Shown here piece after piece: positions 1-8,489 of a stretch of 26,632 nt of DNA (positions are counted from its first letter, which is position 1; the number at the start of each line of letters is the position of its first letter). A program made the translations under genes and the position numbers. The DNA is from Gracilaria vermiculophylla. Taxonomy: Eukaryota; Rhodophyta; Florideophyceae; Gracilariales; Gracilariaceae. The notes under the pieces were generated by a model. It did no database searches. It had not been told where the DNA came from and saw only the letters and a list, made by a program, of their open reading frames with translations. The stretch is taken from the NCBI GenBank assembly GCA_019155205.2, contig JAHNZQ020000049.1, forward strand, positions 441,763-468,394, read 5' to 3'.

Positions 1-119
1 TATGGGAAGTTAGAAAAACGCGATGCAAAAGCGTTGAATTAGTAGTATTTGGTACACAAAAGCGAAAATCATCTACTGAAGAAGGCAAAATGAAGGTTGA
101 AAGGGAAATGTCCTATGAT

Positions 120-240
120 TTTGAAACAGTTTTTTAACTTGAAGTTTTTTGAAAACTAATTTTGGTAGCACTACAGTACTAAAAACGATGATTTGCATCA
201 AAATGCCAGGTGTCCTATACTTTTGAAACAGACTTTATAC
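120..240 (+). repeat. Dispersed repeat fragment, copy 1 of 3
   Basis: This AT-rich segment starts near a TTGAAACAG-type block and contains a block close to TTTTGGTAG. It aligns by eye, with gaps, to 6976-7110 and 22798-22945, which share the order TTGAAAC(A/G)G, CATTTTGGTAG, then TGAAACAG and a TATAC/GTAC block. At 6976-7110 the same sequence lies directly upstream of a Tc1-like transposase. It may therefore be the 5' end of that transposon family, but no transposase follows here. No coding content is seen. Confidence 0.45.
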
Positions 241-330
241 AATTAACTTGAGGCTGTTTCGTGAGTTGGACAGAAAGCCGAAGTTTATTAACCTACAATT
301 GAAGTCAAACGGAGTGGCACCACGTTTTTT
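236..330 (+). repeat. 95-bp direct repeat, left copy
   Basis: It matches 26538-26632 over 95 bases without gaps, with 7 mismatches (88/95 identical). The right copy runs into the end of the window, so the true length is unknown. Homology starts sharply at TATACAATTAAC. The segment lies in a weak 77-codon plus-strand frame (248-481, TTG start). Mismatches in that frame change several residues, so conservation as protein is not evident. It is much less diverged than the other repeats here, which suggests a younger dispersed family. Confidence 0.8.
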
Positions 331-1787
331 GACACCTACACCACTGAACCCTACTTCGAAAATTGCAGAGATGAATGGGAAAACCAATGAAAGTAAAGAA
401 AAACATCGCTTTAAAACAAGATTTTGGTTTGAATGTAAGTTTGATTCGTCGTTGCGATGTCTGTTAGAAAGCGTCATTTAATATATTTCAATTTCTCTCT
501 GCAATTTAGCAAAACTTACAAGTCGAAGACAAGTTTCTGAAGTAGTCTTTCCGCTTTCTGTTTTCAAAGCATAGTCTATAAACATGAAAGAGTTTAATGC
601 ATGAAATGTGCAGAATATGATTAAAGAAGATAAACTCAGCATGACAATGTCGCATTCAAGCTACGACGACTAACGTCGGGCGCCAGCGTGACGTATATGC
701 CGACAAACCGTACGCTCCAATCTCTGTGCGATACTGCGCCGTCCACTCCAAGCTTGTCGCAGGCTGCGGTGCGTATTGCAAACACACGGCGTAGGAGCAC
801 CATGAGATCCATAAAGATCAAACAGATCGAAGTAAGTACAAAACCATAGCGACCAACTTTACTTGTAACGATATGAAGACAGCAACACTCTTTGTCTCAA
901 GAGAACTGGGCTAGGTGGGCTTTTCTACAGCGATCTGTGTTAAACCTTCACTGCCCAAATATTTATCAAGGCGTCATGCAACCTCTTTGTCTCCAAGCAG
1001 ACTTGAAATGAAATACAAATCAGGAATCTTATCATATCCCGTCCTAAAACCTGACTTGGACGACTGCTACTCATCACAACTCTCAGTTATCGAGGTTTAT
1101 TTTTCTTTTTTTGCTACTTCTCCGGCGTTGCTCGCCGCAAATTGTCATGGCGCGTCGGAGACCAAAAACGTATTTTCCATCCCGACTGTGTCCATGGAGA
1201 CGAATCTCGGCCCAACTTTTGTAATTAAGTCGCGAACTTTTCGACACAGACTAATTCGGGAACCTCTAAGACCACCTATAGACAGCCGGCTCTAATAATG
1301 TTGCCGAACACAAGTTTTTCACCTTTCTACGCTGACGCAAGCAATTCTCACTCTAGAATTCGAGCTATTGACCGTCAGTGCTTCATCTAGTGATGCAGGC
1401 AGCAGAGCTGGACGTTCAGTTGCCGGCACGCGTCGCTTTCACCTTATGATGAACTGCAGAAAGAATAATTTCGAAACGAGTGCTCTTTACCTCAGCAGCT
1501 CTCCTGCAGAAATGGGAATTGAAAAATCTGACCAGTTACATGAATAGCTACCCAAGTTGCAATGAACGTTCATGATATGTTAGAACGTTGATCACGACTC
1601 TTGCTTTGGGTCGAGTGGTCAAAAAAGATTGAGAGTTTTGGATCACGATTATGAATAGGAACAGGAAGTCCCATTTCCGGCTCCGCGCAGGTACTGAGTG
1701 ACTCGCGCTACACATTTGCAGATCATGCCGTGGACGACAATGACTCGGAATGTGAGAGGTCCTCCAGGCAACAACCGCAACATAGTA
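331..1787. other. Region without a convincing gene
   Basis: Only weak open frames are present. A minus-strand frame at 636-821 (61 codons, TTG start, inner ATG codons) overlaps a small GC-richer patch. A plus-strand frame at 915-1295 (126 codons, GTG start) has no family resemblance that I can see. Neither has a clear promoter or a convincing start. No RNA gene, long repeat or terminal inverted repeat was noticed. Confidence 0.4.
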
Positions 1788-1793
1788 TTTAAT
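1788..1793 (-). other. Probable poly(A) signal ATTAAA
   Basis: On the minus strand ATTAAA lies about 54 bases beyond the TAA stop of the secreted-protein gene (1847-2332). ATTAAA is a common variant of the eukaryotic AATAAA signal, and the spacing suits a short 3' UTR. Confidence 0.45.
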
Positions 1794-1846
1794 CAATAAC
1801 TAGGCTCACTGTGCTCTGAGCAGCGTGAAAGATTGCATTCATAAGG

Positions 1847-2332
1847 TTAGTTTGCCGTCGAAGAGGAAGTTCCAGATCCGTTTCCACCTGGGGCACCATT
1901 GCCGCCAACGGCGGAATTGTCAAAGACACCTGTAATCGTGGTAGATCCGCCAGTGTTTGTAATAATGCCACCAGCCGCACCTCCAGCAAGCCCAGCGAAG
2001 AGGGCGTTACTGCCAGCTCCAAATGCGTTTCCGGCAGAGACTGCCGCGCCGACGGAGGATGCGCCGCCACCGTCACCGCCCCCGCCTCCAGTGCCTGACG
2101 AGTCAGAAGTTGAAGTTTGATCTATTTGGCTGATAATAGTCGTTGGGCTGGTGGGGGTGGTCGTAGTCGAGGTAGTCGTTGCCGTGGTTGTGGGCGGGGC
2201 TGTAGTGTAAAGAAAGAAAGGGAAATTAAAAAAAAGACGACTTTCCGACGGGATCGAGGCGCCCTTGGGAACAGAGGGAACCGCAGTGGCCACCGCCACT
2301 ATTACGGCAGTAAGAAAGAAGAAGAGCTTCAT
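1847..2332 (-). CDS. Small secreted Thr/Gly/Ala-rich protein
   Basis: This 161-residue protein is the only gene here that looks intact. Residues 1-17 form a textbook signal peptide: Lys at position 2, a hydrophobic core of Phe, Leu, Val and Ala, and a cleavage site after Ala-Thr-Ala. A Thr/Pro-rich linker covers roughly residues 43-65. A low-complexity region rich in Gly, Ala, Ser and Asn fills residues 80-161, with a GGGGGDGGG run near 82-90. There is no transmembrane segment after the signal and no cysteine in the mature part, so a secreted wall, matrix or mucin-like protein is plausible; the Thr run could be O-glycosylated. Start support: ATG, a TATA box 80 bases upstream and ATTAAA after the stop. 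Oddity: bases 2241-2200 (minus) look like a 42-nt in-frame intron with a long pyrimidine tract ending in ACAG. If it is removed, the Phe-rich stretch at residues 31-44 disappears. Function and family are not recognised. Confidence 0.7.
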   Translation of the reverse strand: MKLFFFLTAVIVAVATAVPSVPKGASIPSESRLFFNFPFFLYTTAPPTTTATTTSTTTTPTSPTTIISQIDQTSTSDSSGTGGGGGDGGGASSVGAAVSAGNAFGAGSNALFAGLAGGAAGGIITNTGGSTTITGVFDNSAVGGNGAPGGNGSGTSSSTAN

Positions 2333-2412
2333 GATCGGCGAACGTTTCTCGTAACACGTTAAAGATTGTACCTGATCCTAACCTGCATGCTTCACTAGGA
2401 GATCATGAAGCA

Positions 2413-2420
2413 TATTTATA
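2413..2420 (-). promoter_or_regulatory. TATA box of the secreted-protein gene
   Basis: The minus strand reads TATAAATA here, about 80 bases before the ATG at 2332. A start site about 30 bases downstream would leave a 5' UTR of about 50 bases. This supports the chosen start codon. No other regulatory motif was identified. Confidence 0.5.
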
Positions 2421-2599
2421 CAGTATTATCAATAGCTTACAGACGAGCTGCAAGCCTGCAGATTAAATGTAAGAGAAACACGCGCACAAACCAAAATACG
2501 CTCACTATGCAAGCTAGAGTCAATCACATGATATTTACGTAGGGCTCTCAATGGAACAGAGAGTTACAGAATTGCACTCGTTAAAGATGGACAAACATT

Positions 2600-2830
2600 T
2601 CACGTTGGGATACAGTGTTCAGGACCAGACATCCATAAAGCTTTGTGAGCTTTTCTCGACGCAAGGCATGCGGGCAGTTCTCTGGCATTTGTTCTATAAA
2701 CCTTGATTACACCGTTGGTATTCATGAAGCCTACGAATAGCGAGCGGCGCTCACCGTCGCACTTGGGCTCGGAGTTCTGGACGAAGGACGTCAACTCGAA
2801 GGCACGCGCGCCGTGAATCCTGAATTTCAA
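2600..2830 (-). CDS. Weak open frame, possible exon
   Basis: This 76-codon frame has mixed composition and ends in TGA. It has no ATG at its left limit. It opens with TTG right after ATATACAAATAG, which resembles a 3' splice acceptor, so it could be a terminal exon whose upstream exon lies to the right (for example in 3041-3304). No domain is recognised. It could equally be chance or a decayed element. Confidence 0.18.
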   Translation of the reverse strand: MKFRIHGARAFELTSFVQNSEPKCDGERRSLFVGFMNTNGVIKVYRTNARELPACLASRKAHKALWMSGPEHCIPT

Positions 2831-3040
2831 CTATTTGTATATACAATCACAGATTCAGGCAATGGCATTAATTTGCCCACAACCGTTTAATCCTTCCCTT
2901 AAAAGCCAGGTAACTCTGCGTCAAGGAGCCAACGTCCACCTTCTATATTTACAGGCCGTAATACATTCTCGTCCGAAGTACCAACCCACGAACATATCGA
3001 GAGCAATTAAGTATTTGCAGCGGCGAGACATACAGCTAGG

Positions 3041-3304
3041 TCAAGAAAACATCTCGCAGAGGGGGCTGAGCGGATTAAACGGCAGAGAGAAAACAAAAGC
3101 AGGGAAATGATTCTTCGCCGTGATTAATCGACGACGAAGCAGGATGGTCGCCTCATTGCTATCGCCTCGGTGCGGTACCATGCGCCCTTGTTGGGGATCG
3201 TTTCCGGTGGGCCAAGGCGCTTGCAGCGCCATAAACCAATAAATATTGTCCAGCAGAATTTGCTTCATGTTGAGGCGAATAAATCCACGCACAGCGCGTT
3301 TCAT
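3041..3304 (-). CDS. Weak open frame with ATG start
   Basis: This is an 87-codon ATG-started frame. The first 65 residues have a protein-like balance of charged and hydrophobic residues (Arg-rich, with Trp-Phe and Trp-Pro pairs). The tail from about residue 66 is Phe/Pro-rich and could be intron read-through. The family is not recognised and no TATA box was noted. It could pair with 2600-2830 as a two-exon gene, but I found no compelling donor site. Confidence 0.2.
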   Translation of the reverse strand: MKRAVRGFIRLNMKQILLDNIYWFMALQAPWPTGNDPQQGRMVPHRGDSNEATILLRRRLITAKNHFPAFVFSLPFNPLSPLCEMFS

Positions 3305-3467
3305 AATCCTGCCTTTTGACGCCGAAAACGAGCGCTAGATGCGATGCATTTAAAAATCATACGACGCCTGAAAAGTGCGCCAAAACCGTACTGCGCGCTA
3401 GTTATGGCACATTATCTACATGAAGTCATTTCAAGAAAATGTGCAAAATGTTCTGTTTCAAGTAAAA

Positions 3468-4490
3468 ATGGCACGCGGGTTACCACTTTCCAAGCAAAAG
3501 CAGCTTCATATAGTCAAATTGAGCGCAGAGCACAACTGGAATATAGCGCTATTGCACGAAAACGTAAGCGTTTACGAGTCACAAATACTATTGGTTCTCA
3601 TAATTCAACATTTTATGCAATAAGACGATCTCCAAAATGCTCATGAACGCTGTAATATGTAGACAAGCAAGTCTAAAACTCAAATTATATGAACAAAAAG
3701 TGTCTTGCAAAAATATTAGAATGAATATAAATATTAACGTTTTTAAAGCACTTTTTTAACTGAGGATAAATAACACAAATTTTTACAAGCACATAAAAAA
3801 TTAAAAAACGTTTGTACTAGAAGACTATCAAAATTTAAGAAAATTCAATTGGCCCGATGGAAAGGCTCATGAGAACAAAAAAGGAAGAACGTCATGACTA
3901 CTCTATGTACTGATAAACTCCTTTTTATCTCGATGGTTGATCTTGTTACAAATCGAACGTGCACGATTCGGGCGAAAAAGACTAGGAAAGGTGGACGAGA
4001 CATTTTGGTGGACGTTCTGTAATGTTAGAGGCCGGTTTCTCGGAAGCAAGGTCTAGTGAACATTGAATTCATTAAGAACCCAATACATGCAAAACAATAC
4101 CACGAAGTTTATACAACATTATGCTACTTTTTGAAAATTGTCTGGAGAAATTTTCATTTTTCACCAGGAAAGCGCACCAGTACACACTGCGTCTTTTATA
4201 AACAATCGGCTGCAAGATTGAAATGAATCTGCTCTGAAATGGCCACTACTTGTGGCAAATAAAAATGAAATCAAAGGTGTGTGGGGATTGCTGGCGAGGA
4301 GCATTTGAGCCTAAGAAAGGCAGTCCAAGACGTTTTTGAATTGCACAGGTGTATCAAAAACCGCTGGAAAACAATTACAGTGTCAAACGAGAAAAAGTGT
4401 ATCATTTCGATAGAAAAACGAAGAATTAGCATTACATTCCAAAAAATATTAAAAATAAACAACATAGTTTCCCTCAGTAAAGATTGTTCG
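3468..4490 (+). pseudogene. Tc1/mariner-type transposase, broken (copy A)
   Basis: This is a cut-and-paste transposase that would bind its transposon ends through an N-terminal helix-turn-helix and cut with a DD(E/D) triad. It starts with Met-Ala-Arg-Gly (3468), typical of one Tc1-like group, followed by a degenerate HTH region up to a TAA near 3621. Pieces then appear in shifting frames: Thr-Asp-Lys (Asp codon 3912-3914) at the first catalytic position, an FGGRSVM block (4004-4024) matching the family's GG(R/G)SVMVW motif, a HQESAPVHTA block (4162-4191) in place of the usual QQDNAPVHT, and a VWGLLAR block matching LWG-L-AR. The second Asp reads Glu and the third reads Asn (4258-4260), so the enzyme would be dead even without the frameshifts. 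The C-terminal helical part is at 4281-4490. No terminal inverted repeats were found. Copy B lies at 7116-7710. Confidence 0.75.
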
Positions 4491-4693
4491 TGAAGTAAAT
4501 ATGTGTACCGTTTCATATCAAATATACCAAATCGTCCTCTCGACTGAGCTGAGATATCGTCAAGTTGGTGCCAGAACTCGACTTTTCGACCAGTAACAAA
4601 AGTTCTAGCCCTTCATCTACGCTTTCAAATGGTTTAACCAGAACAAAGATTGGACAAGTAATACCAAAGATATACGCAAAACACGTATGGGCT

Positions 4694-6695
4694 TTATTTG
4701 AGTGCATCTTGCCAATCTTTACCACTGTCAAAGTATCCCTTGCGGCTATTCTCATCTTCCTTGTAGTACCTGTCCAGCACGTTTTTGATAAGATACGCCT
4801 GCCGATTGTTCTCTTGTGCAGACGAAATTTGACATAAAGGATTGATTCGAAGCAGAGTATTTAGGTCTCAAAGTGATGATTTACTAGTAGTATGAATCAT
4901 ACTCATCGTTACAGATTGCTTCAATAATTTGTATTTTGTCCAGGTAGCATCAGATGATAAGCGTTTTACCATTAATTCCTCCTTGTAATCAGCAGAAAAT
5001 CGAAAGATATGATAACTAGACAGTTTGAATGCAAGAGGAATCTTGAAAAACTTTGTTAGTAACTCTTTCCAGTTTATCCATCTCACCACTTTTGCATTTA
5101 CACCCTTGTTAGATACAGAGCTCTGATCCAAGATTTTCATCATATTAACCGGCCCAAACACGTCAAAATGTTTCAAACGTCTTTTCACTAGTCCAAAAAC
5201 TGCGTCGCATCTATTCTTGGCATGTCCCGCGACGAGAAACCGTAACACAATTTCATCTTCATATAACATACATATCCTCCACAACAAATACCAAAGCATA
5301 TAGCGATTTGTGTTTTGTCCGCTACAGTTATCGGCATGAAGATTTAGTCTTCGATGGTGTTCTGTCAGCACTCCAGGTGCTCGGTGCTCTTCCAAAGTGT
5401 AGTGAGTCATTGACGCAACCTCATTGCAGGTTTTGTTATTAGACCAATGCCCTTCTGGGAGGCCAAAAACGTAGCATAGAGAAAGGTTGCTGCTGTGGAC
5501 ACCAAAAATGTCGAACTTCAGACCAGTTAAAAAATGCAACTGCCCCGGCTGGCGACGGAGGTGGGGTAGAAGGACCTTCTCCGCGAAGTCAAATATCAAA
5601 TGAATTGGACTCGTAGTTGGAGCACTGGCAGCCGTCGTATGTATTTCACAATAGACCGCAAATTCCGCAAAGGCATCGGCACGATGTTGTCGCCTTGCAC
5701 GTAGTAAAGTGTCTCTCAGATCTGTATTAGTAGTGGACATCGCAGAGTTACGCAGCGTTGCGCATTGGTCACAGAAATCGCTTTCTGCCTTAAATATTCT
5801 CAGTGTTGGACGGATAGTGCGCAGTCAATGCCTTTCGGAATCCTGAGAATGAGAGCAGTTCTTCTGGTTTGCTGCTCTGAGGGAGCAGTGCTGCTGCTGC
5901 ATTCATGACTCCCTCCCACTCAGCCTTGTATAAATCGTAAACCGCTTCTCTTCTGACGTCGCTGCTTAACCACTGAACAGGTGTTTCATCCTGAGATCCT
6001 CTTCCAGTGGGACATGATAAGGCATATAGTGCGGCGTATCGTCACAGAAAAGCAAGCGCTGCAACTGTCTGTAAAGATTGCTTTCCCTTTCGCCCTTTAT
6101 GGTGTTCATTAATAAAGATTTTAAAGCCCCCTTCACCACTTACAGTTGCAGCAAATGTTCGAACTGTTCTTGGGTTCAACTGAACTAGTGCAGCAAAACC
6201 AAATTGGCAAACCCTTTTTCCTCGGAGAGTATATCGTGTGGATGTGTATGACCTTTGGGAAAGTCTTTGGCGCTTGTTGCGTCGGGTTTGCGCGAGTGAT
6301 TGTTTGGTATCTATCAACGCGTTTGCTTGACTTGGTGGTGCGCTTAAACAAAGGAGCATCGCTTTGACCATGTTATGCTTCTGATCGGCGGCGGTTGTGG
6401 CAAAGGTTTTTGCGAGCTGAAGATGTGTGTCTACTGTATCACACTTGGGTGCGCCTAAGCATTTGTCCACCATTTTGTTGAAATGGATGGAAGCTTGTCT
6501 AGCTTGGAGACTCTGAGAGTTGCTGTCGCTGTCTGAAACATCTTCAAGCAGCAAGATTTCGGAGCTCTGTGGTGATGGTGGAGTTAGCAAGTTGTGATGA
6601 GATGAATGATTGTTTACGAGTTCCTGGAGGGCGGTGGCGATAAGCTCTTCTATGTCAATACTGTTCTCGTCAGCAAAGAAGGAAAACGGTGTCAT
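4694..6695 (-). pseudogene. DUF7869-type transposon-associated protein, broken
   Basis: The reading frame begins at an ATG (6695) with an acidic, Ser-rich N-terminus and a basic linker. A conserved-looking domain follows (about residues 150-200, containing VCQFGFA and GRKGKQ). Next come a Cys pair SDFCDQC (about 5775-5795), an LHADNCSGQNTNRY block and a GHAKNRCDAVFG block. The last two are the hallmarks I associate with DUF7869, a family carried by eukaryotic mobile elements with a presumed RNase H-like fold. Breaks: an in-frame TGA at 6042, one frameshift near 5811-5825 (the first frame runs to a TAA at 5790), and an in-frame TGA at 4868. After the last TGA about 57 further plausible codons continue to a TAA at 4694. 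It sits between two Tc1-like pseudogenes on the opposite strand. The biochemical role of the family is not established to my knowledge. The family call is from memory. Confidence 0.7.
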
Positions 6696-6975
6696 ATCGA
6701 TTCACTTGAACTGAGAATCATTGAGCTTGTGAGACCTTTGAAATGAGCCGAGAATAAAACGGGCGTTTCTCTTGGTTCCCGTCAGTTTTTAAATTTCCAC
6801 CCTCGCGAACGTTCAACAGCGTAACGTTCATATCTCTGCGTAGAGTTGTCCGTATATTCTGCTAGACAGCTCGTTGGAAAGCTACAGCCCTCAGCATTAC
6901 CGTGCCATATTCAGTTTGAATTCGGCGAAAATGACGGTTTGGTGTATTTTATATGAAACAACACACATATGTCTT

Positions 6976-7110
6976 TTGAAACGGGTTTTCGTCTTTCTTT
7001 TTTCTTCTGAACCCCATTTTGTAGACGTTCAATACACTTTTTGCAGTTTTCTGCCATTTGTCACACCGTTTTATGTTTTTGGAAATACCTGTACATGGTT
7101 TGGATTCCAA
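6976..7110 (+). repeat. Dispersed repeat, copy 2 of 3, upstream of Tc1-like copy B
   Basis: It shares ordered blocks with 120-240 and 22798-22945, including TTGAAACGGGTTTTC, CCCATTTTG(G)TAG and a distal GTACAT block. It ends just before the start of Tc1-like copy B (7116), so it may be that transposon's 5' end. The upstream region of copy A (3300-3467) does not clearly match it. Confidence 0.5.
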
Positions 7111-7115
7111 TACTA

Positions 7116-7710
7116 GTGGCTCGAGGTTTGCTAATTTTCCAACAAGAAGAGCTTCATATCGTCAAATGAAGCTCAGAACATACCCTAAAGGCTGCTGTCG
7201 CACAAAACCGCAACCGTTACCCAGTCACAATAACTAAAACTTTTAAAGTTCCAATGCTTTATAGAACAAAACCATTTCTACAACGCTAAAAACATTCAGT
7301 TAGGTAAGCGAAAAGATATTGAAACACTAAATGTAGAAAAAAAAGTGATCATAACATAATGTGGAATGCAGCGTACTTTTAACGTTCCAAAATAAACATC
7401 AACAACAAGAAAGATGTAAACACCGCAACATCGTATTAAAAAAAAAATGAAAAGAATTGTACTACAAGACCATCGCAACCAAAACAACCTCTATCCGTAT
7501 GCCGCTCTCTCTGTTTGGAATACCTGAGTGACATTGTTATATTTAGTGTGAAACACCATTAATTCTTATGGTTCGAATGGCAACAAAGTTTATCAGCGTG
7601 ATTATCTCACAAAATGCTCGAACGTTTGGGCCTAGCATTCTGGTGGAAGGTCAGTGATGGTCGGTACTGTAGCAAAATGAGCAAAGAACTTTGTATGTTT
7701 GACATGTGTC
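7116..7710 (+). pseudogene. Tc1/mariner-type transposase, truncated (copy B)
   Basis: This is a second copy of the transposase at 3468-4490. Its start reads Val-Ala-Arg-Gly (GTG in place of the ATG of copy A). It is followed by an EELHIVK stretch matching KQLHIVK of copy A, then an in-frame TGA. Aligned noncoding-like blocks continue, for example TGTACTA(G/C)AAGAC(T/C)ATC at 3810-3835 and 7457-7480. A SGGRSVMV block at 7639-7662 matches the FGGRSVM of copy A. Homology is lost around 7700, before the region of the second catalytic Asp, so the 3' third is missing. It is more decayed than copy A and has several stops and shifts. Confidence 0.6.
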
Positions 7711-7914
7711 ATGATTGTGGAGCAATTGCTCCCTAGTTGTGGCAATGGGCTGTTTCTCTGGTCAGATCTGTCCGGGTTGCCGGCCTTCACCTCCTGGTTG
7801 TAGGACGACACGTGGTGTTTTTGTCCCTTTTTTGGGTTTTTTTAGGAAAGAGTTACTGTACGGCACACGTGTACTGCATGTGTTTGACTGCTGGTTGCGA
7901 TGTGGTTGTATGGT

Positions 7915-8489
7915 GAATGCCACACAGGTGGAAGTTATGGTGCTGTCAGTTCTCCTTTCGAGGTAGTAGAGCACAACGTCCTTTAGGAGTGTTTTTTGAC
8001 TCCAAAGGTGCGTGTTCCTGAAGGTCATCTCCGGTATTCGCTGTCGCGAGCCGGGAGAATTCTTAAAAAGGATCCGCACACACCAAGCGTAGGGGGAGGT
8101 TCACTGGGCAGACAATGGTCTTGCAGGCGCTGCTATGAAACGACCTGGGGATTGGCGGCTTAGAAACCTTAAGATGATCGACGAGAATTTCCAACCGGTA
8201 AAAATAGATGAAGACTAAATTGTGCTTGCTTTACTTTACCAGATGCGGAGCTCGACCGACAGATAAAGTATCTAGCCGTGAGCCCGCCTCGGCAGGTCCC
8301 ACTACTGTAGTAATCAACCGCACAAATTAACTAAAATAAATATAAATTCTACCGTCCCTTAAGGATACTGTGGCGCACGCGGTCCGAACTAGGCCCCATG
8401 TCGCTCAGTTAATAAAAGACGAGCCCTCCTTAGGAATATCACGCCAGAAAACCACACCACCATATTTCCTTAGGAACCACTGTACTACA
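7915..8489 (-). repeat. Inverted repeat, left arm (LTR-like or TIR)
   Basis: Its reverse complement aligns with 19453 to about 20030. Shared blocks include TGTAGTACAGTGG, CCTAAGGAGGGCT, CAGTATCCTTAA, CAGCGCCTG, CCCAGTGAACCTCCCCCT and CTCGCGACAGCG, with indels. By eye identity is roughly three quarters. The inner boundary is sharp at TGTAGTACAGTG (minus, 8489-8478), and the outer end fades near 7915. A TG start with internal AT-rich blocks fits an LTR. No coding capacity is convincing, although one short frame (7762-8079, minus) is partly shared with the other arm. Confidence 0.75.

Noticed and set aside
1899..2120. Plus-strand Pro/Ala-rich frame opposite the secreted-protein gene
   Set aside because: It is the antisense of Gly/Ala/Ser codons. 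Promoter, signal peptide and poly(A) signal all favour the minus strand.
7560..7590. GGTTCGAATGG as a tRNA B-box
   Set aside because: No A-box lies upstream, and the site falls inside the Tc1-like pseudogene copy B.
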